Shown here: positions 40,315 through 48,896 of the stretch, piece by piece
Layout: each line of letters opens with the position of its first letter
Numbering within the stretch: position 1 is the stretch's first letter
Assembly: GCF_002250505.1 (NCBI RefSeq)
Contig: NZ_NJGY01000005.1
Span: 211,157 to 275,156 of the forward strand
Origin: Janthinobacterium sp. PC23-8
GTDB lineage: Bacteria; Pseudomonadota; Gammaproteobacteria; Burkholderiales; Burkholderiaceae_D
Direction: 5' to 3'
DNA: 64,000 nt
The notes under the pieces: generated by a model
The model's input: only the letters and a program-made list of their open reading frames with translations
Database searches by the model: none
What the model was told of the DNA's origin: nothing
Translations under genes and position numbers: made by a program

Positions 40315-41717
40315 GGCCGTCAGCAGCGCATTGCGCGGGTCGCCATACACGCCGGTGCCATACGAGCCCATGCCCGGCATATAGGTTTTATCGAGCACGT
40401 TGTTGACGTTCAGCGCCAGCGACAGGCGCGGGCCCACCTGGTAGCGCGCCATCAGGCCCACCACCGCGTAGCTCGGCTGCGTGGCGCGCCAGCGGGCAGC
40501 CGTCGACAGCTGGTACCAGGTTTCGCTTTGCAACGTCAATGAAGCGCCAACCGTCCAGCCGGCCGGCAGGGTGTAGGCGGTGCCGAGCTTGAACAAGTGC
40601 TTCGGTTGGTTGGTGTTTACTGCGCTCAGGATCAGGTTGGGCTGCGGCGGAATATGCGAGGTGCGGAAAGTATAGCCGCCGGCCACGTTCCACGCCGGCG
40701 TGAGCTGGCCCGAGGTCTCCAGTTCCACGCCCTTGCTGGTGACGCCGGCGATCGGCCGGTAGATTTCGCCGCCCGTGATGCTGTTGATGCCCTGGTATTG
40801 CGGCGCGTTGTCCTGTTCGATCTTGAATATGGCCAGGCTGGCGTTGATTTTGCCATCGAGCCATTCTCCTTTTACCCCCGCTTCCATGCTCTTGCCCGTC
40901 AACGGGTCCAGCGAGCTGTCGCTGGCGTCCCTGTAATAGGTTTGCGGCTTGAAAATGTCGGTATAGCTGGCGTAGAGCGACCAGGTGTTGTTCAAGTCAA
41001 ACACCACGCCCGCATATGGCACCACTTTCGCGCTCTCGTTCAGGTTGTCCGATACGGTCCGCACGCCCGCCACCGTCACCTGGTAGTCATACAGCTTGTA
41101 CCAGCTGGCGCGCGCGCCGAGGATCAGCGACCAATCATCGATCGGGCGCAGGCGCACGGCGGCGGACACGCCTTTTTCCGTGATGGTGGTGTCGCGGTCG
41201 GCGCGCCTGGTTTGCGTCGGCAATGTCAGCACGCCGTCCCACAGCCGATAGTCGGGCACCGCCACCAGGCTGCTGGTATGGAGCTGGGCGTCCTTGTCCT
41301 GGCGCGAATAGCCGGCGCCCAGCATCAGTTCGTGCTGGCGGCCAAACAGGGTGAAGGGGCCGGTGGCGGCAACATTGGCGCTGTCGGTGCGCGCTTGCGT
41401 CGGCAGCGGGCCACCGAGCAGGCGGATGCCGGCGCCGGTCTGCTGGTTCATGTAGCCGTTGTAGGCCGAGCCGTACAGCACGTCTTTCGACTGTTTCAAA
41501 TGGCTGGCGGCGGCATCAAACTGCCAGCCGTTGTCGAAGGCATGCTTGATGGTGGCAAAGGTATTGGTGCTGTTGTTGTTCCAGTAGGACCAGCGCGCGG
41601 CCGGGTTCAGCGAGCGGCGAAAATGCGTTTGCGCGCCGTCGCTGTAGAACAGCGGCAGGTGGCCGAAGGTGGCGCCGTCGGCGCGGCTTTGCATATGGTC
41701 CACGCCCAGGCTCAGGG
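40300..41717 (-). pseudogene. TonB-dependent siderophore receptor, C-terminal part (split by an IS)
   Basis: This is the barrel half of a FecA-like receptor. It shows barrel strands such as WSLILGARASWYKLYDYQV, NTWSLYASYTDIFKPQTYY and VGPRLSLALNVNNVLDKTYM, and ends GDPRNALLTANFKF with the C-terminal Phe used for outer-membrane assembly. The frame joins exactly with the N-terminal half at 43222-44203 once the insertion and one 9-bp duplicate are removed, reading ...RTTLSLGVDHM. No intact product can be made from this locus. Confidence 0.9.
41709..41717. repeat. 9-bp target-site duplication, left copy
   Basis: GGCTCAGGG lies directly outside the left IS end and is repeated at 43222-43230 outside the right end. 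Confidence 0.9.
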
Positions 41718-43221
41718 CATAGGTTTATACACATCTCCGCGTCAGCCCGCCAAGTTTGCTTGGCGATAACAGTGGGGCGGAAAAATCCGTTTACATTCAA
41801 GCACTTGCGGGAGCAGTTGTAAACTATTGATTTTTCAGGTTTACTCTCGTCTTTTGGCTCGCGAAATAATGACTAAATCGACGCACTGGACGGGCCTGGA
41901 ATTTGCTGAACTTGACCTTGGGGACTCCCGCCTTGACAGTCGCGCCAGGAAGATCGTGGCGCGATTTGCCGACAAGCCCTCGTCCAGCATTCCTAAGTCG
42001 TGCAATGGCTGGGCCGAGACGATCGCCACATACCGATTTCTCGAGAACGACGCCGTCGAGTGGCGCGACATCATGGCACCGCACTGGGCCAAGACGCAGC
42101 AGCGCATGGGCGAACACCCCGTCATTCTGTGCTTGCAGGACACGACCGAACTCAATTTCAACGGGCAGCAGATCGAAGGTCTCGGGCCGCTCAGCTATGA
42201 AGTCCAGCGCGGCATGTATGTCCATCCAACGTACGCCGTCACGCCGGAACGGTTGCCGCTAGGCGTGCTCGACGCCTGGATGTGGGCGCGCGAGAAGATC
42301 AACGCTGCCGGCGTTCGACCGGGAATCAAGGAAAGTGGCCGCTGGATCGAAGGCTACGGGCGGATCGCCGAGATGGCCGCCGAGATGCCGGCGACGCGAC
42401 TGGTGTACGTGGCCGACCGCGAGGCCGATATGATCGAGCTGATGACCTACGCACAGGACTGCGGCACGCCGGCCGACTGGCTGGTGCGCGCGAAGACCGA
42501 CCGGGCACTGCCAGAGGGCGAGCGATTGTGGGCGCACACGCTCGATGGTGCGCCGGTGGGGGAAATCAGTTTCGTCATCGGCGCGCGCGACAAACAGAAG
42601 GGCCGCAAGGTGCGCCAGCAACTCTGGGCCAGGCGTGTGGAACTGCCGGCGCGGCGCGGCGTCAAGATCGCTGCGACCTGCGTCATCGCGCGCGAAATCG
42701 ATGCGCCCGCCGGCATCGAGCCGATCGAATGGCGCTTGCTCACCAATCGAACCGCCACCACCGTCGATGAGGTGATCGAGTTGATCGACTGGTACCGCGC
42801 GCGTTGGGAAATTGAGATGTTCTTCCATGTGTTGAAGAACGCCTGCAAGGTCGAGGCGATGCAGCTCTCCCACATCGACAATCTTGAACGCGCGCTGGCG
42901 CTGTTCATGATCGTGGCGTGGCGCGTCTCCTATCTGATGCGCATCGGGCGCATCTGCCCGGATCTCGACGCCAGCCTGTTCTTCGACCCAGATGAAATCC
43001 GTGGCGCTTACCTGCTCACGAAGGAGCGACGGCCGGATCAGCCTCCGACACTTAACGATGTGGTGCGCTTGATCGCGCGCATCGGCGGCTTCCTTGGACG
43101 AAAAGGCGACGGCGATCCGGGCGTCAAGACAATCTGGCAGGGCATTCAGGATGTGCGCGTGGCTGCACTCACCATCAAAGCGCTACGCGACGAAGCTGGG
43201 TGATTTGTGTATAAACCTATG
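41718..43221 (+). mobile_element. IS4-family, IS50/Tn5-like insertion sequence, 1504 bp, complete
   Basis: The ends are inverted repeats starting CATAGGTTTATACACA. The left end continues TCT, so its inner half TTATACACATCT equals the Tn5 inside-end core, and the right end continues AAT. Both are flanked by the same 9-bp target duplication, the length made by IS50-type elements. It holds a single full-length transposase gene. The perfect duplication and intact transposase point to a recent, probably still mobile, insertion into the iron receptor gene. Confidence 0.93.
41869..43203 (+). CDS. tnpA: IS4-family (IS50-like) DDE transposase
   Basis: The 444-aa protein follows the Tn5 transposase layout. 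An N-terminal DNA-binding part (WTGLEFAELDLGDSRLDSRARKIVARFADKPSSSIPKSC) is followed by the catalytic residues: first Asp in LQDTTELNF, second Asp in VADREADM, and Glu in YRARWEIEMFFHVLK, which fits the Y(2)R(3)E(6)K signature. The ATG at 41869 gives MTKSTHWTGLEF; an earlier in-frame start at 41827 is not preferred. Tn5 transposase is 476 aa, so this is close to full length. Confidence 0.94.
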   Translation: MTKSTHWTGLEFAELDLGDSRLDSRARKIVARFADKPSSSIPKSCNGWAETIATYRFLENDAVEWRDIMAPHWAKTQQRMGEHPVILCLQDTTELNFNGQQIEGLGPLSYEVQRGMYVHPTYAVTPERLPLGVLDAWMWAREKINAAGVRPGIKESGRWIEGYGRIAEMAAEMPATRLVYVADREADMIELMTYAQDCGTPADWLVRAKTDRALPEGERLWAHTLDGAPVGEISFVIGARDKQKGRKVRQQLWARRVELPARRGVKIAATCVIAREIDAPAGIEPIEWRLLTNRTATTVDEVIELIDWYRARWEIEMFFHVLKNACKVEAMQLSHIDNLERALALFMIVAWRVSYLMRIGRICPDLDASLFFDPDEIRGAYLLTKERRPDQPPTLNDVVRLIARIGGFLGRKGDGDPGVKTIWQGIQDVRVAALTIKALRDEAG

Positions 43222-43230
43222 GGCTCAGGG
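43222..43230. repeat. 9-bp target-site duplication, right copy
   Basis: GGCTCAGGG matches the left copy at 41709-41717 without mismatch. Confidence 0.9.
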
Positions 43231-44203
43231 TGGTGCGCGGCGCCAGGTCGGCTTCGACGATGGCGTACAGGCTGCGCGTATCACGTTTGTAATAGTCGAT
43301 ATACGAGTCGGCGTTCTGCACCGCCGCCACCACGCGGCCACGCAGGCTACCGCTGGCGTTCAGGGGGCCGGCGACATCGGCCACGCCGCGCAGTTTGTTC
43401 CACGAGCCGACGCTGCCGTTGAGCGAGCCGGCAAATTCGCTGGTCGGGCGCTTGCGCACCAGGTTGATGGTGGCCGACGGATTGCCGGCGCCCGTCAACA
43501 GGCCCGTCGCGCCTTTCACCACTTCGACGCGATCATAGACGGCGCTGTCGCCAATGGCCGTGGTGTACTGGTTCGAGCTGTCGAGGGTATTGGGCATGCC
43601 GTCGAACTGGAAGTTTTCGATGGTATAGCCGCGCGCATAAAACGTGGCGCGTTCGCTGTCGTTGCGCCCGACGGTGACGCCAACGACTTTCTCCAGGATG
43701 TCGGGCACGCTGTTCAAGGCCTGGTCGTCCATCTGCTGGCGCGTGACGATGCTGACCGATTGCGGCGTTTCGCGCATCGACAATCCCATGCGGGTGGCCG
43801 TGCCCATCACGGGCGTGGTGTAGCTGCCGCTGTGCTCGGTGACATCGGCTGCTTGCGCGCTGGCCGTCACGCTGACGGGCGCCAGCGTCTGTTCGCCGCC
43901 GGCGACGCGGCGCAGCGTATAGCCGCCATTGCCCTGGTCGACCGCTTCCAGGCCACTGCCGGCCAGCAGCGCGGCAAAACCGGCGTTCGGTGTATGCGTG
44001 CCCTGCAGGCCGGGCGAGGTGCGCCCGCTGGCCAGCGCCGGATCGTAGGTCAAGGCCACGCCGGCCGACGCAGCGAACAGGTTCAGGGCCGAGACCAGCG
44101 GGCCGGCGGGGATCTGGTAATGCTTTGCGGAGGCGGCGGTGGCGGCGACCGGCGCGGCCATGGCGATGGCGAGAGGTAAAAGAGTATAGCGGTGATCAAG
44201 CAT
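43222..44203 (-). pseudogene. TonB-dependent siderophore receptor, N-terminal part (split by an IS)
   Basis: The frame starts with a signal peptide (MLDHRYTLLPLAIAMAAPVAATAAS). The STN signalling domain follows (YQIPAGPLVSALNLFAASAGVALTYDPALASGRTSPGLQGTHTPNAGFAALLAGSGL), as in FecA-type receptors that control their own sigma factor. Then comes the plug (RETPQSVSIVTRQQMDD, YARGYTIENFQFDGMPN, RVEVVKGATGLLTGAGNPSATINLVRKRP). The frame leaves the gene inside the IS and stops soon after the junction. An exported N-terminal signalling fragment could still be made. Confidence 0.9.
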
Positions 44204-44301
44204 GATGGGCCCAGGTAAAAGATAGACAGGTGGTTTTTGTTGCTCCTGTCTTGCAGGCCGTGCGAACAGCAAAAAAGATGAAAATTTTTCTGAAAATTTT
44301 T

Positions 44302-45315
44302 TCAAGCCGCTTCCAGGCTGACCCAATAGCGCGTCATGCTGCGCAGGCGCAGCGGGAACGATTGCACCAGCAACAGCAGCGCGCGGTCGGTGTCGGCCAG
44401 TGGAAACACGCCGGAGATGCGCAGCTGCGCCACGTTCGCGGCGCACACCAGGCGGCCGCGCCGGTAGCGTGCCAGTTCGGCCACCACTTCACCGAGGCTG
44501 CGGTCGTTGACCAGCAGGCTGCCGGTATGCCACAGGCCGGCGTTGTCGTCGGCCTGGCTTGCTGGCCCGATGGCGCTGGCGCTCAGGCGGGCCTGCTGTC
44601 CGGCGCGCAGTCTCACTGGCCGGGCAGGCAGCCGTGCGGCGCGCAGTTCGACGGCGTCGTCCAGCACGGCCACCTGCGCATGATCGTCAAACTGGCGCAC
44701 GGCAAAGCGCGTGCCCAGCGCGCGCGCGGTGCCTTGCATGGTCTCGATGATGAAGGGGCGCGGGTCCGGCTGCGCCGCCGTGCCCTGGCCTTGCCGGTGG
44801 CGTGCCGTCTCTATCAGGATTTCGCCTTTCAACAGCCGCACGCACCGCTGCGCCGTATCGAAACGCACGTCGACGGCGCTGTCGGTATTCATGATCAGCA
44901 GCGAGCCATCGGGCAGTGCCACCCGCCGCTGGCTGCCGACCCCTGTGCTGTAGTCGGCCAGCAAGGGCCGCAGCAGGCCATGCTGCTGCGCACTCTGCCA
45001 GGACAGATAGCCGACAGTGCCGCCAGACGCCAGCAGCAGCACGCTGCGCAGCACCTGCCGCCGTGCTGGTCCGCCTGCGGCCAACCGGGCGCGCAGCACG
45101 GGCGAGGCGATTGCGGCCGGCGCCTGTTGCAAGGTGGCGCGCATCGCTTCGATGCGCTGCCAGGCGCGCTGGTGGTCCGGGTGCTGCTGGTGCCAGCGCA
45201 GCCAGGCCGCCTGCTCGGCCTCGCCCGCGCTGCCCGAGCACAGCCGTGCATACCAGGCGACGGCTTGCTTGCGCACGGCCGCTTCGTCGCGCGACTGCGC
45301 TGTCGTTTGCTTCAT
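44302..45315 (-). CDS. fecR: FecR-family anti-sigma / signal-transfer protein
   Basis: The 337-aa inner-membrane protein should pass the receptor signal to the sigma factor. The N-terminal cytoplasmic domain has the FecR pattern AVAWYARLCSGSAGEAEQAAWLRWHQQHPDHQRAWQRIE. A membrane segment lies near 89-106 (VLRSVLLLASGGTVGYLS). The periplasmic part has DYSTGVGSQRRVALPDGSLLIMNTDSAVDV and ALGTRFAVRQFDDHAQVAVLDDAVELR. The ATG overlaps the sigma-factor stop (ATGA). Confidence 0.92.
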   Translation of the reverse strand: MKQTTAQSRDEAAVRKQAVAWYARLCSGSAGEAEQAAWLRWHQQHPDHQRAWQRIEAMRATLQQAPAAIASPVLRARLAAGGPARRQVLRSVLLLASGGTVGYLSWQSAQQHGLLRPLLADYSTGVGSQRRVALPDGSLLIMNTDSAVDVRFDTAQRCVRLLKGEILIETARHRQGQGTAAQPDPRPFIIETMQGTARALGTRFAVRQFDDHAQVAVLDDAVELRAARLPARPVRLRAGQQARLSASAIGPASQADDNAGLWHTGSLLVNDRSLGEVVAELARYRRGRLVCAANVAQLRISGVFPLADTDRALLLLVQSFPLRLRSMTRYWVSLEAA

Positions 45316-45830
45316 GGCGCCAGCAGCTCGCAGTGTGCGACGCAATGTTCAATGGCCGTGCACATGTAATTGCTGACCGTGCGCTTGGTCACGCCCAGCT
45401 GCGTGGCGATCTGTTCGTAGGTGAGGCCGTCAAGTTGCGACAGCAAAAACGCCAGTCTTGCGGCCGGTTTGAGGCCATCGAGCATGGTGTCGATGGCCAC
45501 CAGCGCTTCCAGGACGATGGCGCGTGTTTCGGGCGACGGCGCATGGGTTTGCGGCAAGGCCGCCAGTGCCTCGAGGGAGGCCCGTTCGATATCCTTGTGG
45601 CGGAAAAAGTCGGCTACCAGGCCGCGCGCAATGGTGCCCAGGTAGGCGCGCGGCGCCAGCAGGGCCGGCGTGTCGCGGCGTGCCAGTACGCGCAAAAAGG
45701 TGTCGTGCGCCAGGTCGGCGGCATCGATGGCATTGCCCATCTTGCGGCGCAGCCAGCCTTGCAGCCAGCCGTGGTGGTCGCTGTACAGGGCGCTGATGTC
45801 GGGCATAGGCGGGGAGGGGGCGGAAGGCAC
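45312..45830 (-). CDS. fecI: FecI-like ECF sigma factor
   Basis: The 172-aa protein has only sigma regions 2 and 4. Region 2 is LYSDHHGWLQGWLRRKMGNAIDAADLAHDTFLRVL and region 4 is GLTYEQIATQLGVTKRTVSNYM. In this class the sigma factor is released by FecR when the receptor binds its iron chelate and then transcribes the receptor gene. A Fur-like box upstream suggests iron repression. The receptor target here is disrupted by the IS. Confidence 0.92.
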   Translation of the reverse strand: MPSAPSPPMPDISALYSDHHGWLQGWLRRKMGNAIDAADLAHDTFLRVLARRDTPALLAPRAYLGTIARGLVADFFRHKDIERASLEALAALPQTHAPSPETRAIVLEALVAIDTMLDGLKPAARLAFLLSQLDGLTYEQIATQLGVTKRTVSNYMCTAIEHCVAHCELLAP

Positions 45831-45838
45831 GGCGCTTA

Positions 45839-45858
45839 GATAATAATGGTTCTCATTT
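45839..45858 (-). promoter_or_regulatory. Fur-type box upstream of fecI
   Basis: On the minus strand the site reads AAATGAGAACCATTATTATC, close to the betaproteobacterial Fur pattern with AATGAGAA and ATTATTATC halves. It lies 9 bp before the fecI start. Iron-dependent repression is inferred. Confidence 0.65.
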
Positions 45859-46007
45859 ACAAATCATAGCATTGGCCAGCCATCAATGCTACTGTTGCGC
45901 GATTGCTTGACAAGATAGCCACATTGGGCCTGCTGCATGGCACAAGGCGCGTGTACTTCGCTATAATTGCGCGGTTAAAACACTGTCAGCACACACGAGG
46001 AAACCCC

Positions 46008-46556
46008 ATGAGCTTGAACAAAGTGCCTTCGGGCCGCGATTTGCCGAACGATTTCAATGTGATCATCGAAATTCCGATGAACGCCGATCCGATCAAATAT
46101 GAAGTGGACAAGGAATCGGGCGCCATTTTCGTCGACCGTTTCATGGGCACCGCCATGCACTATCCATGCAACTACGGCTATGTGCCGAACACCCTGTCGC
46201 CGGACGGCGACCCGGTCGATGTGCTGGTCATCACCCCGTTCCCGCTGTTCCCTGGCGTGGTGGTGCGCTGCCGTCCTATCGGCGTGCTGAAAATGACCGA
46301 CGAGTCGGGCGAAGACGCCAAAGTGCTGGCCGTGCCTGTCGACAAGGTCCTGTCGATCTACAGCCACTGGCAAAAACCCGAAGACCTGAATGAACTGCGT
46401 TTGCGCCAGATCCAGCATTTCTTCGAGCACTACAAGGACCTGGAAAAAGGCAAATGGGTCAAGATCGACGGCTGGTATGGCGCCGATGAAGCCCGTGCCG
46501 AACTGCTGAACGGCGTTGCCGCTTACAAAAAAGAGGCGGAAAGCGCCGCTTCGTAA
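46008..46556 (+). CDS. ppa: Inorganic pyrophosphatase
   Basis: This enzyme hydrolyses PPi released by biosynthesis. At 182 aa it is a normal family I enzyme. It shows IEIPMNADPIKYEVDKESG, DRFMGTAMHYPCNYGYVPNT, and the metal-binding DGDPVDVLVI, with EDAKVLAVP and HFFEHYKDLEKGKWVKI. GAGG lies seven bases before the ATG. A TATAAT box at 45962-45967 is a likely -10 element. Confidence 0.96.
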   Translation: MSLNKVPSGRDLPNDFNVIIEIPMNADPIKYEVDKESGAIFVDRFMGTAMHYPCNYGYVPNTLSPDGDPVDVLVITPFPLFPGVVVRCRPIGVLKMTDESGEDAKVLAVPVDKVLSIYSHWQKPEDLNELRLRQIQHFFEHYKDLEKGKWVKIDGWYGADEARAELLNGVAAYKKEAESAAS

Positions 46557-46572
46557 TTTGCCGCGCTCCACC

Positions 46573-46614
46573 AAAAATGCCCCCGTTGCCAATACTGGCA
46601 CGGGGGCATTTTTA
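46573..46614 (+). terminator. ppa terminator
   Basis: AAATGCCCCCGT and ACGGGGGCATTT arms pair around a GCC...GGC extension and are followed by T-rich sequence, 17 bp after the ppa stop. Confidence 0.85.
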
Positions 46615-46628
46615 TTGCTGCAACAAGA

Positions 46629-46820
46629 TCAGTGGGCGGCGATCACGCCCATTTGCAGCGGCGCCTGCACGAATAGTTCCGGCACGATGCGCCAGGCCAC
46701 GAAAGGCCAGTAGCTGCGGCGGCTGACGATGCGCAAGAACACCACGATCACGCCATTGCCGACAAAAAACGTCATGCTCGTTGCCAGCAGGGTCGGGCCG
46801 GCCAGGCCCCCAGCACTTGC
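46629..46820 (-). pseudogene. 3' remnant of a membrane-protein gene, possibly uppP-like
   Basis: The minus-strand frame ends in TGA and encodes SMTFFVGNGVIVVFLRIVSRRSYWPFVAWRI. Its spacing of a hydrophobic helix, arginines, and a Trp/Phe-x-WRI motif resembles the end of undecaprenyl-diphosphatase (UppP/BacA). No start or front part is present, so this is a relic. The identification is tentative. Confidence 0.4.
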
Positions 46821-46837
46821 ACAACTGCCAACAGCCA

Positions 46838-47026
46838 GAAACGAGCACGGCCGGCAGGGCGGACAGTGCACGCCCGCATCTTCCTCGGGCATGACTTTTT
46901 CCGGCTTATCACAGCCACCATGCTGATAAAACAGGCAGCATGGGCCGACTGGTGCCTGCGCATGGCGCGCGCTGACAGCGCCACCATCGTTGCCGGCTTG
47001 CCGCTGCCGCAGTCTGAACGTCGATG
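46838..47026 (+). pseudogene. 3' remnant of an unknown gene
   Basis: The plus-strand frame RTVHARIFLGHDFFRLITA...WADWCLRMARADSATIVAGLPLPQ ends in TGA and has gene-like codon use but no start codon or ribosome-binding site. Together with the uppP-like piece it fills a 600-bp gap with broken ends of two genes, one per strand. I do not recognise the family. Confidence 0.3.
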
Positions 47027-47072
47027 AACGCGCTGCTCCTCTTGCCTAATTACAACAAATTCAATAAGTTTA

Positions 47073-47101
47073 TTGATTATTTGCAACGCTATCTATACAA
47101 T
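47073..47101 (+). promoter_or_regulatory. Sigma-70 promoter for the porin operon
   Basis: TTGATT (47073-47078), a 17-bp spacer and TACAAT (47096-47101) lie in an AT-rich upstream region, 121 bp before the porin start. Confidence 0.6.
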
Positions 47102-47221
47102 CAAATAAAACAAAAATATGCTTTAATAAACAAATATATCAAATAAAATAATTTAGTGCGTTTTTAAAAATAGTGTTTTAAAAATAACGATAACATCAGA
47201 CCAGGCAAACGGAGAGAAAAA

Positions 47222-48355
47222 ATGAGTTCCTTCAAGATCAGGAAAGCGGTAGCGGGTATGGCGGGTTTCGGTACAGTGCCCCTGGCACTGATGCTGGCGG
47301 CAGGCGCGGTGCACGCGCAGGATGCCGACAGCATGTTTTCGTATAGCGGTTTTGGCACGGTGGGCGCGACGCGCTCGTCGTCGGGCCAGGGCGATTTTGT
47401 CAGCAGCCTGTATCAGCGGTCCGGCGCCGGCGCTTCGCGCAGCTGGGATGTTGGCACCGACACCAAGCTCGGCGCCCAAGCGGTCGCCAGGTTCAGCGAC
47501 AAGCTGACCGGCGTGGTGCAGGTGGTGGCCATGGCGCGCAGCGACAATACCTACAATCCGCGTTTCGAATGGGCCAATCTGCAATACGCGTTCACGCCAG
47601 ACTTCAAGGTGCGCGTGGGGCGTACGGCGCTGCCCACCTTCATGGTCTCCGACACGCGTCTGGTGGGCTACGCCAATACGTGGGCACGTCCGCCGGTGGA
47701 GGTCTACAGCGATATTCCGATGACCAATCTCGACGGCTTTGATGCGTCGTACAGGAGCCACTTCGGCAGCGTCATCAACACCTTGCAAGTGTATGCGGGC
47801 AGAACCGATATCAACACCGTCGATGAACGGGGTCAGAAGACGCCGACCACCACCATCAGGAAAGCCATCGGATTTTCCGATACCATCGAAACGGGCGCCT
47901 GGACGGCGCGCATCGGCTATCTGCAGTCCGATGTCACTTTCGCTCTGGCTCCTGGCTTTGACTTGAAGGTGGCGCAAAAATCGTACAGCGTCGGCGCGGC
48001 CTACGATCCGGGAGCCTGGTTTATCCAGGGAGAATTCACCAGCGTGCGCCTGCCAGGTTTCACGCCAACGGTCAATGGCAGTTATGTGACCGGCGGCTAT
48101 CGCCTTGGCAACTTCACCCCCTATGCCATCTACGCGAAAGGCACCTCGTCCAACACGCCGGCGCTGGTTTCCTATGATCAGAAAACCGCCTCGGTGGGTG
48201 TGCGCTGGGATGCGATGAAAAATGTCGCTGTCAAGCTGCAGGCCGACAGGATCGAGCCGCTCAAAGGCACGACAGGCTACTTTACAAACGTGCGGCCGGG
48301 GCTCACCGGCAGCAAGGTCAATCTGGTGACTGTTGCAGTCGATTTCGTATTCTGA
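47222..48355 (+). CDS. Outer-membrane porin-like beta-barrel protein
   Basis: The 377-aa protein has a signal peptide ending VHA|QD and alternating beta strands such as FSYSGFGTVGATR, FEWANLQYAFTPDFKVRVGRTALPTFMVSD, SYVTGGYRLGNFTPYAIYAKG and KVNLVTVAVDFVF. The C-terminal Phe fits outer-membrane assembly. The segment RFEWANLQYAFTPDFKVRVGR suggests a porin of the phosphate or anion-selective kind, but selectivity is inference. A phosphate-binding-like protein follows after 15 bp and a chemoreceptor after that. Confidence 0.8.
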   Translation: MSSFKIRKAVAGMAGFGTVPLALMLAAGAVHAQDADSMFSYSGFGTVGATRSSSGQGDFVSSLYQRSGAGASRSWDVGTDTKLGAQAVARFSDKLTGVVQVVAMARSDNTYNPRFEWANLQYAFTPDFKVRVGRTALPTFMVSDTRLVGYANTWARPPVEVYSDIPMTNLDGFDASYRSHFGSVINTLQVYAGRTDINTVDERGQKTPTTTIRKAIGFSDTIETGAWTARIGYLQSDVTFALAPGFDLKVAQKSYSVGAAYDPGAWFIQGEFTSVRLPGFTPTVNGSYVTGGYRLGNFTPYAIYAKGTSSNTPALVSYDQKTASVGVRWDAMKNVAVKLQADRIEPLKGTTGYFTNVRPGLTGSKVNLVTVAVDFVF

Positions 48356-48370
48356 GCGGGGGATTAAATC

Positions 48371-48805
48371 GTGTTCATTTCCAAAAAAACCAGTATTTCC
48401 ATGATGGCGGCCGGTCTGCTGTTCTTGTCGCTGCCTGCGTTCGCGGAGGTTGTCGTGATTGTTTCGGCGAAAAGTACGGCCACGGCGCTGAGCGAAGAAC
48501 AGGCGTCCGATCTTTTCCTGGGCAAAAACAGCAGCTTGCCCGGCGCAGGGCAGGCGGTGCCGGTGGACCAGGCCGAAGGCTCGCCGGTGCGCGAGCAGTT
48601 TTATGCCAAGGTGTCCGGCAAGACCGGCGCGCAGTTGAAGGCCTACTGGTCGAAGCAGATTTTCAGCGGCAAAGGCCAGCCGCCGAAGGACGCCGGCGAC
48701 AGCGCGGCGGTCAAGACCCTGGTGGCGGGCAACCCCAACATCATCGGCTATGTCGATAAAAGCGCGGTCGATGCGACGGTGAAAGTGCTGCTCACCATCA
48801 AGTAA
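48371..48805 (+). CDS. Small exported PstS-like (PBP-fold) protein
   Basis: The 144-aa protein has a signal peptide (to about residue 25, PAFA|EV). Its body resembles one lobe of a phosphate-binding protein: VVVIVSAKSTATALSEEQASDLFLGK, GSPVREQFYAKVSGKTGAQLKAYWSKQIFSGKG and VAGNPNIIGYVDKSAVD. It is about half the length of PstS, so it is a single-domain PBP relative rather than a transporter component. It sits between the porin and the chemoreceptor. Confidence 0.78.
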   Translation: MFISKKTSISMMAAGLLFLSLPAFAEVVVIVSAKSTATALSEEQASDLFLGKNSSLPGAGQAVPVDQAEGSPVREQFYAKVSGKTGAQLKAYWSKQIFSGKGQPPKDAGDSAAVKTLVAGNPNIIGYVDKSAVDATVKVLLTIK

Positions 48806-48816
48806 GTCTGAATCGC

Positions 48817-48857
48817 CACACGGCGATGCGAGGCGCGATGGCGCGCGTCGCCGTGTG
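48817..48857 (+). other. Long hairpin between the PstS-like and chemoreceptor genes
   Basis: CACACGGCGA (48817-48826) and TCGCCGTGTG (48848-48857) form a perfect 10-bp stem with more GC pairing inside. No T-run follows, so it may stabilise or attenuate the transcript rather than end it. Confidence 0.55.
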
Positions 48858-48896
48858 GGATGTTCAAGAATATAATCATTTCACAAGAGGCTCAAG

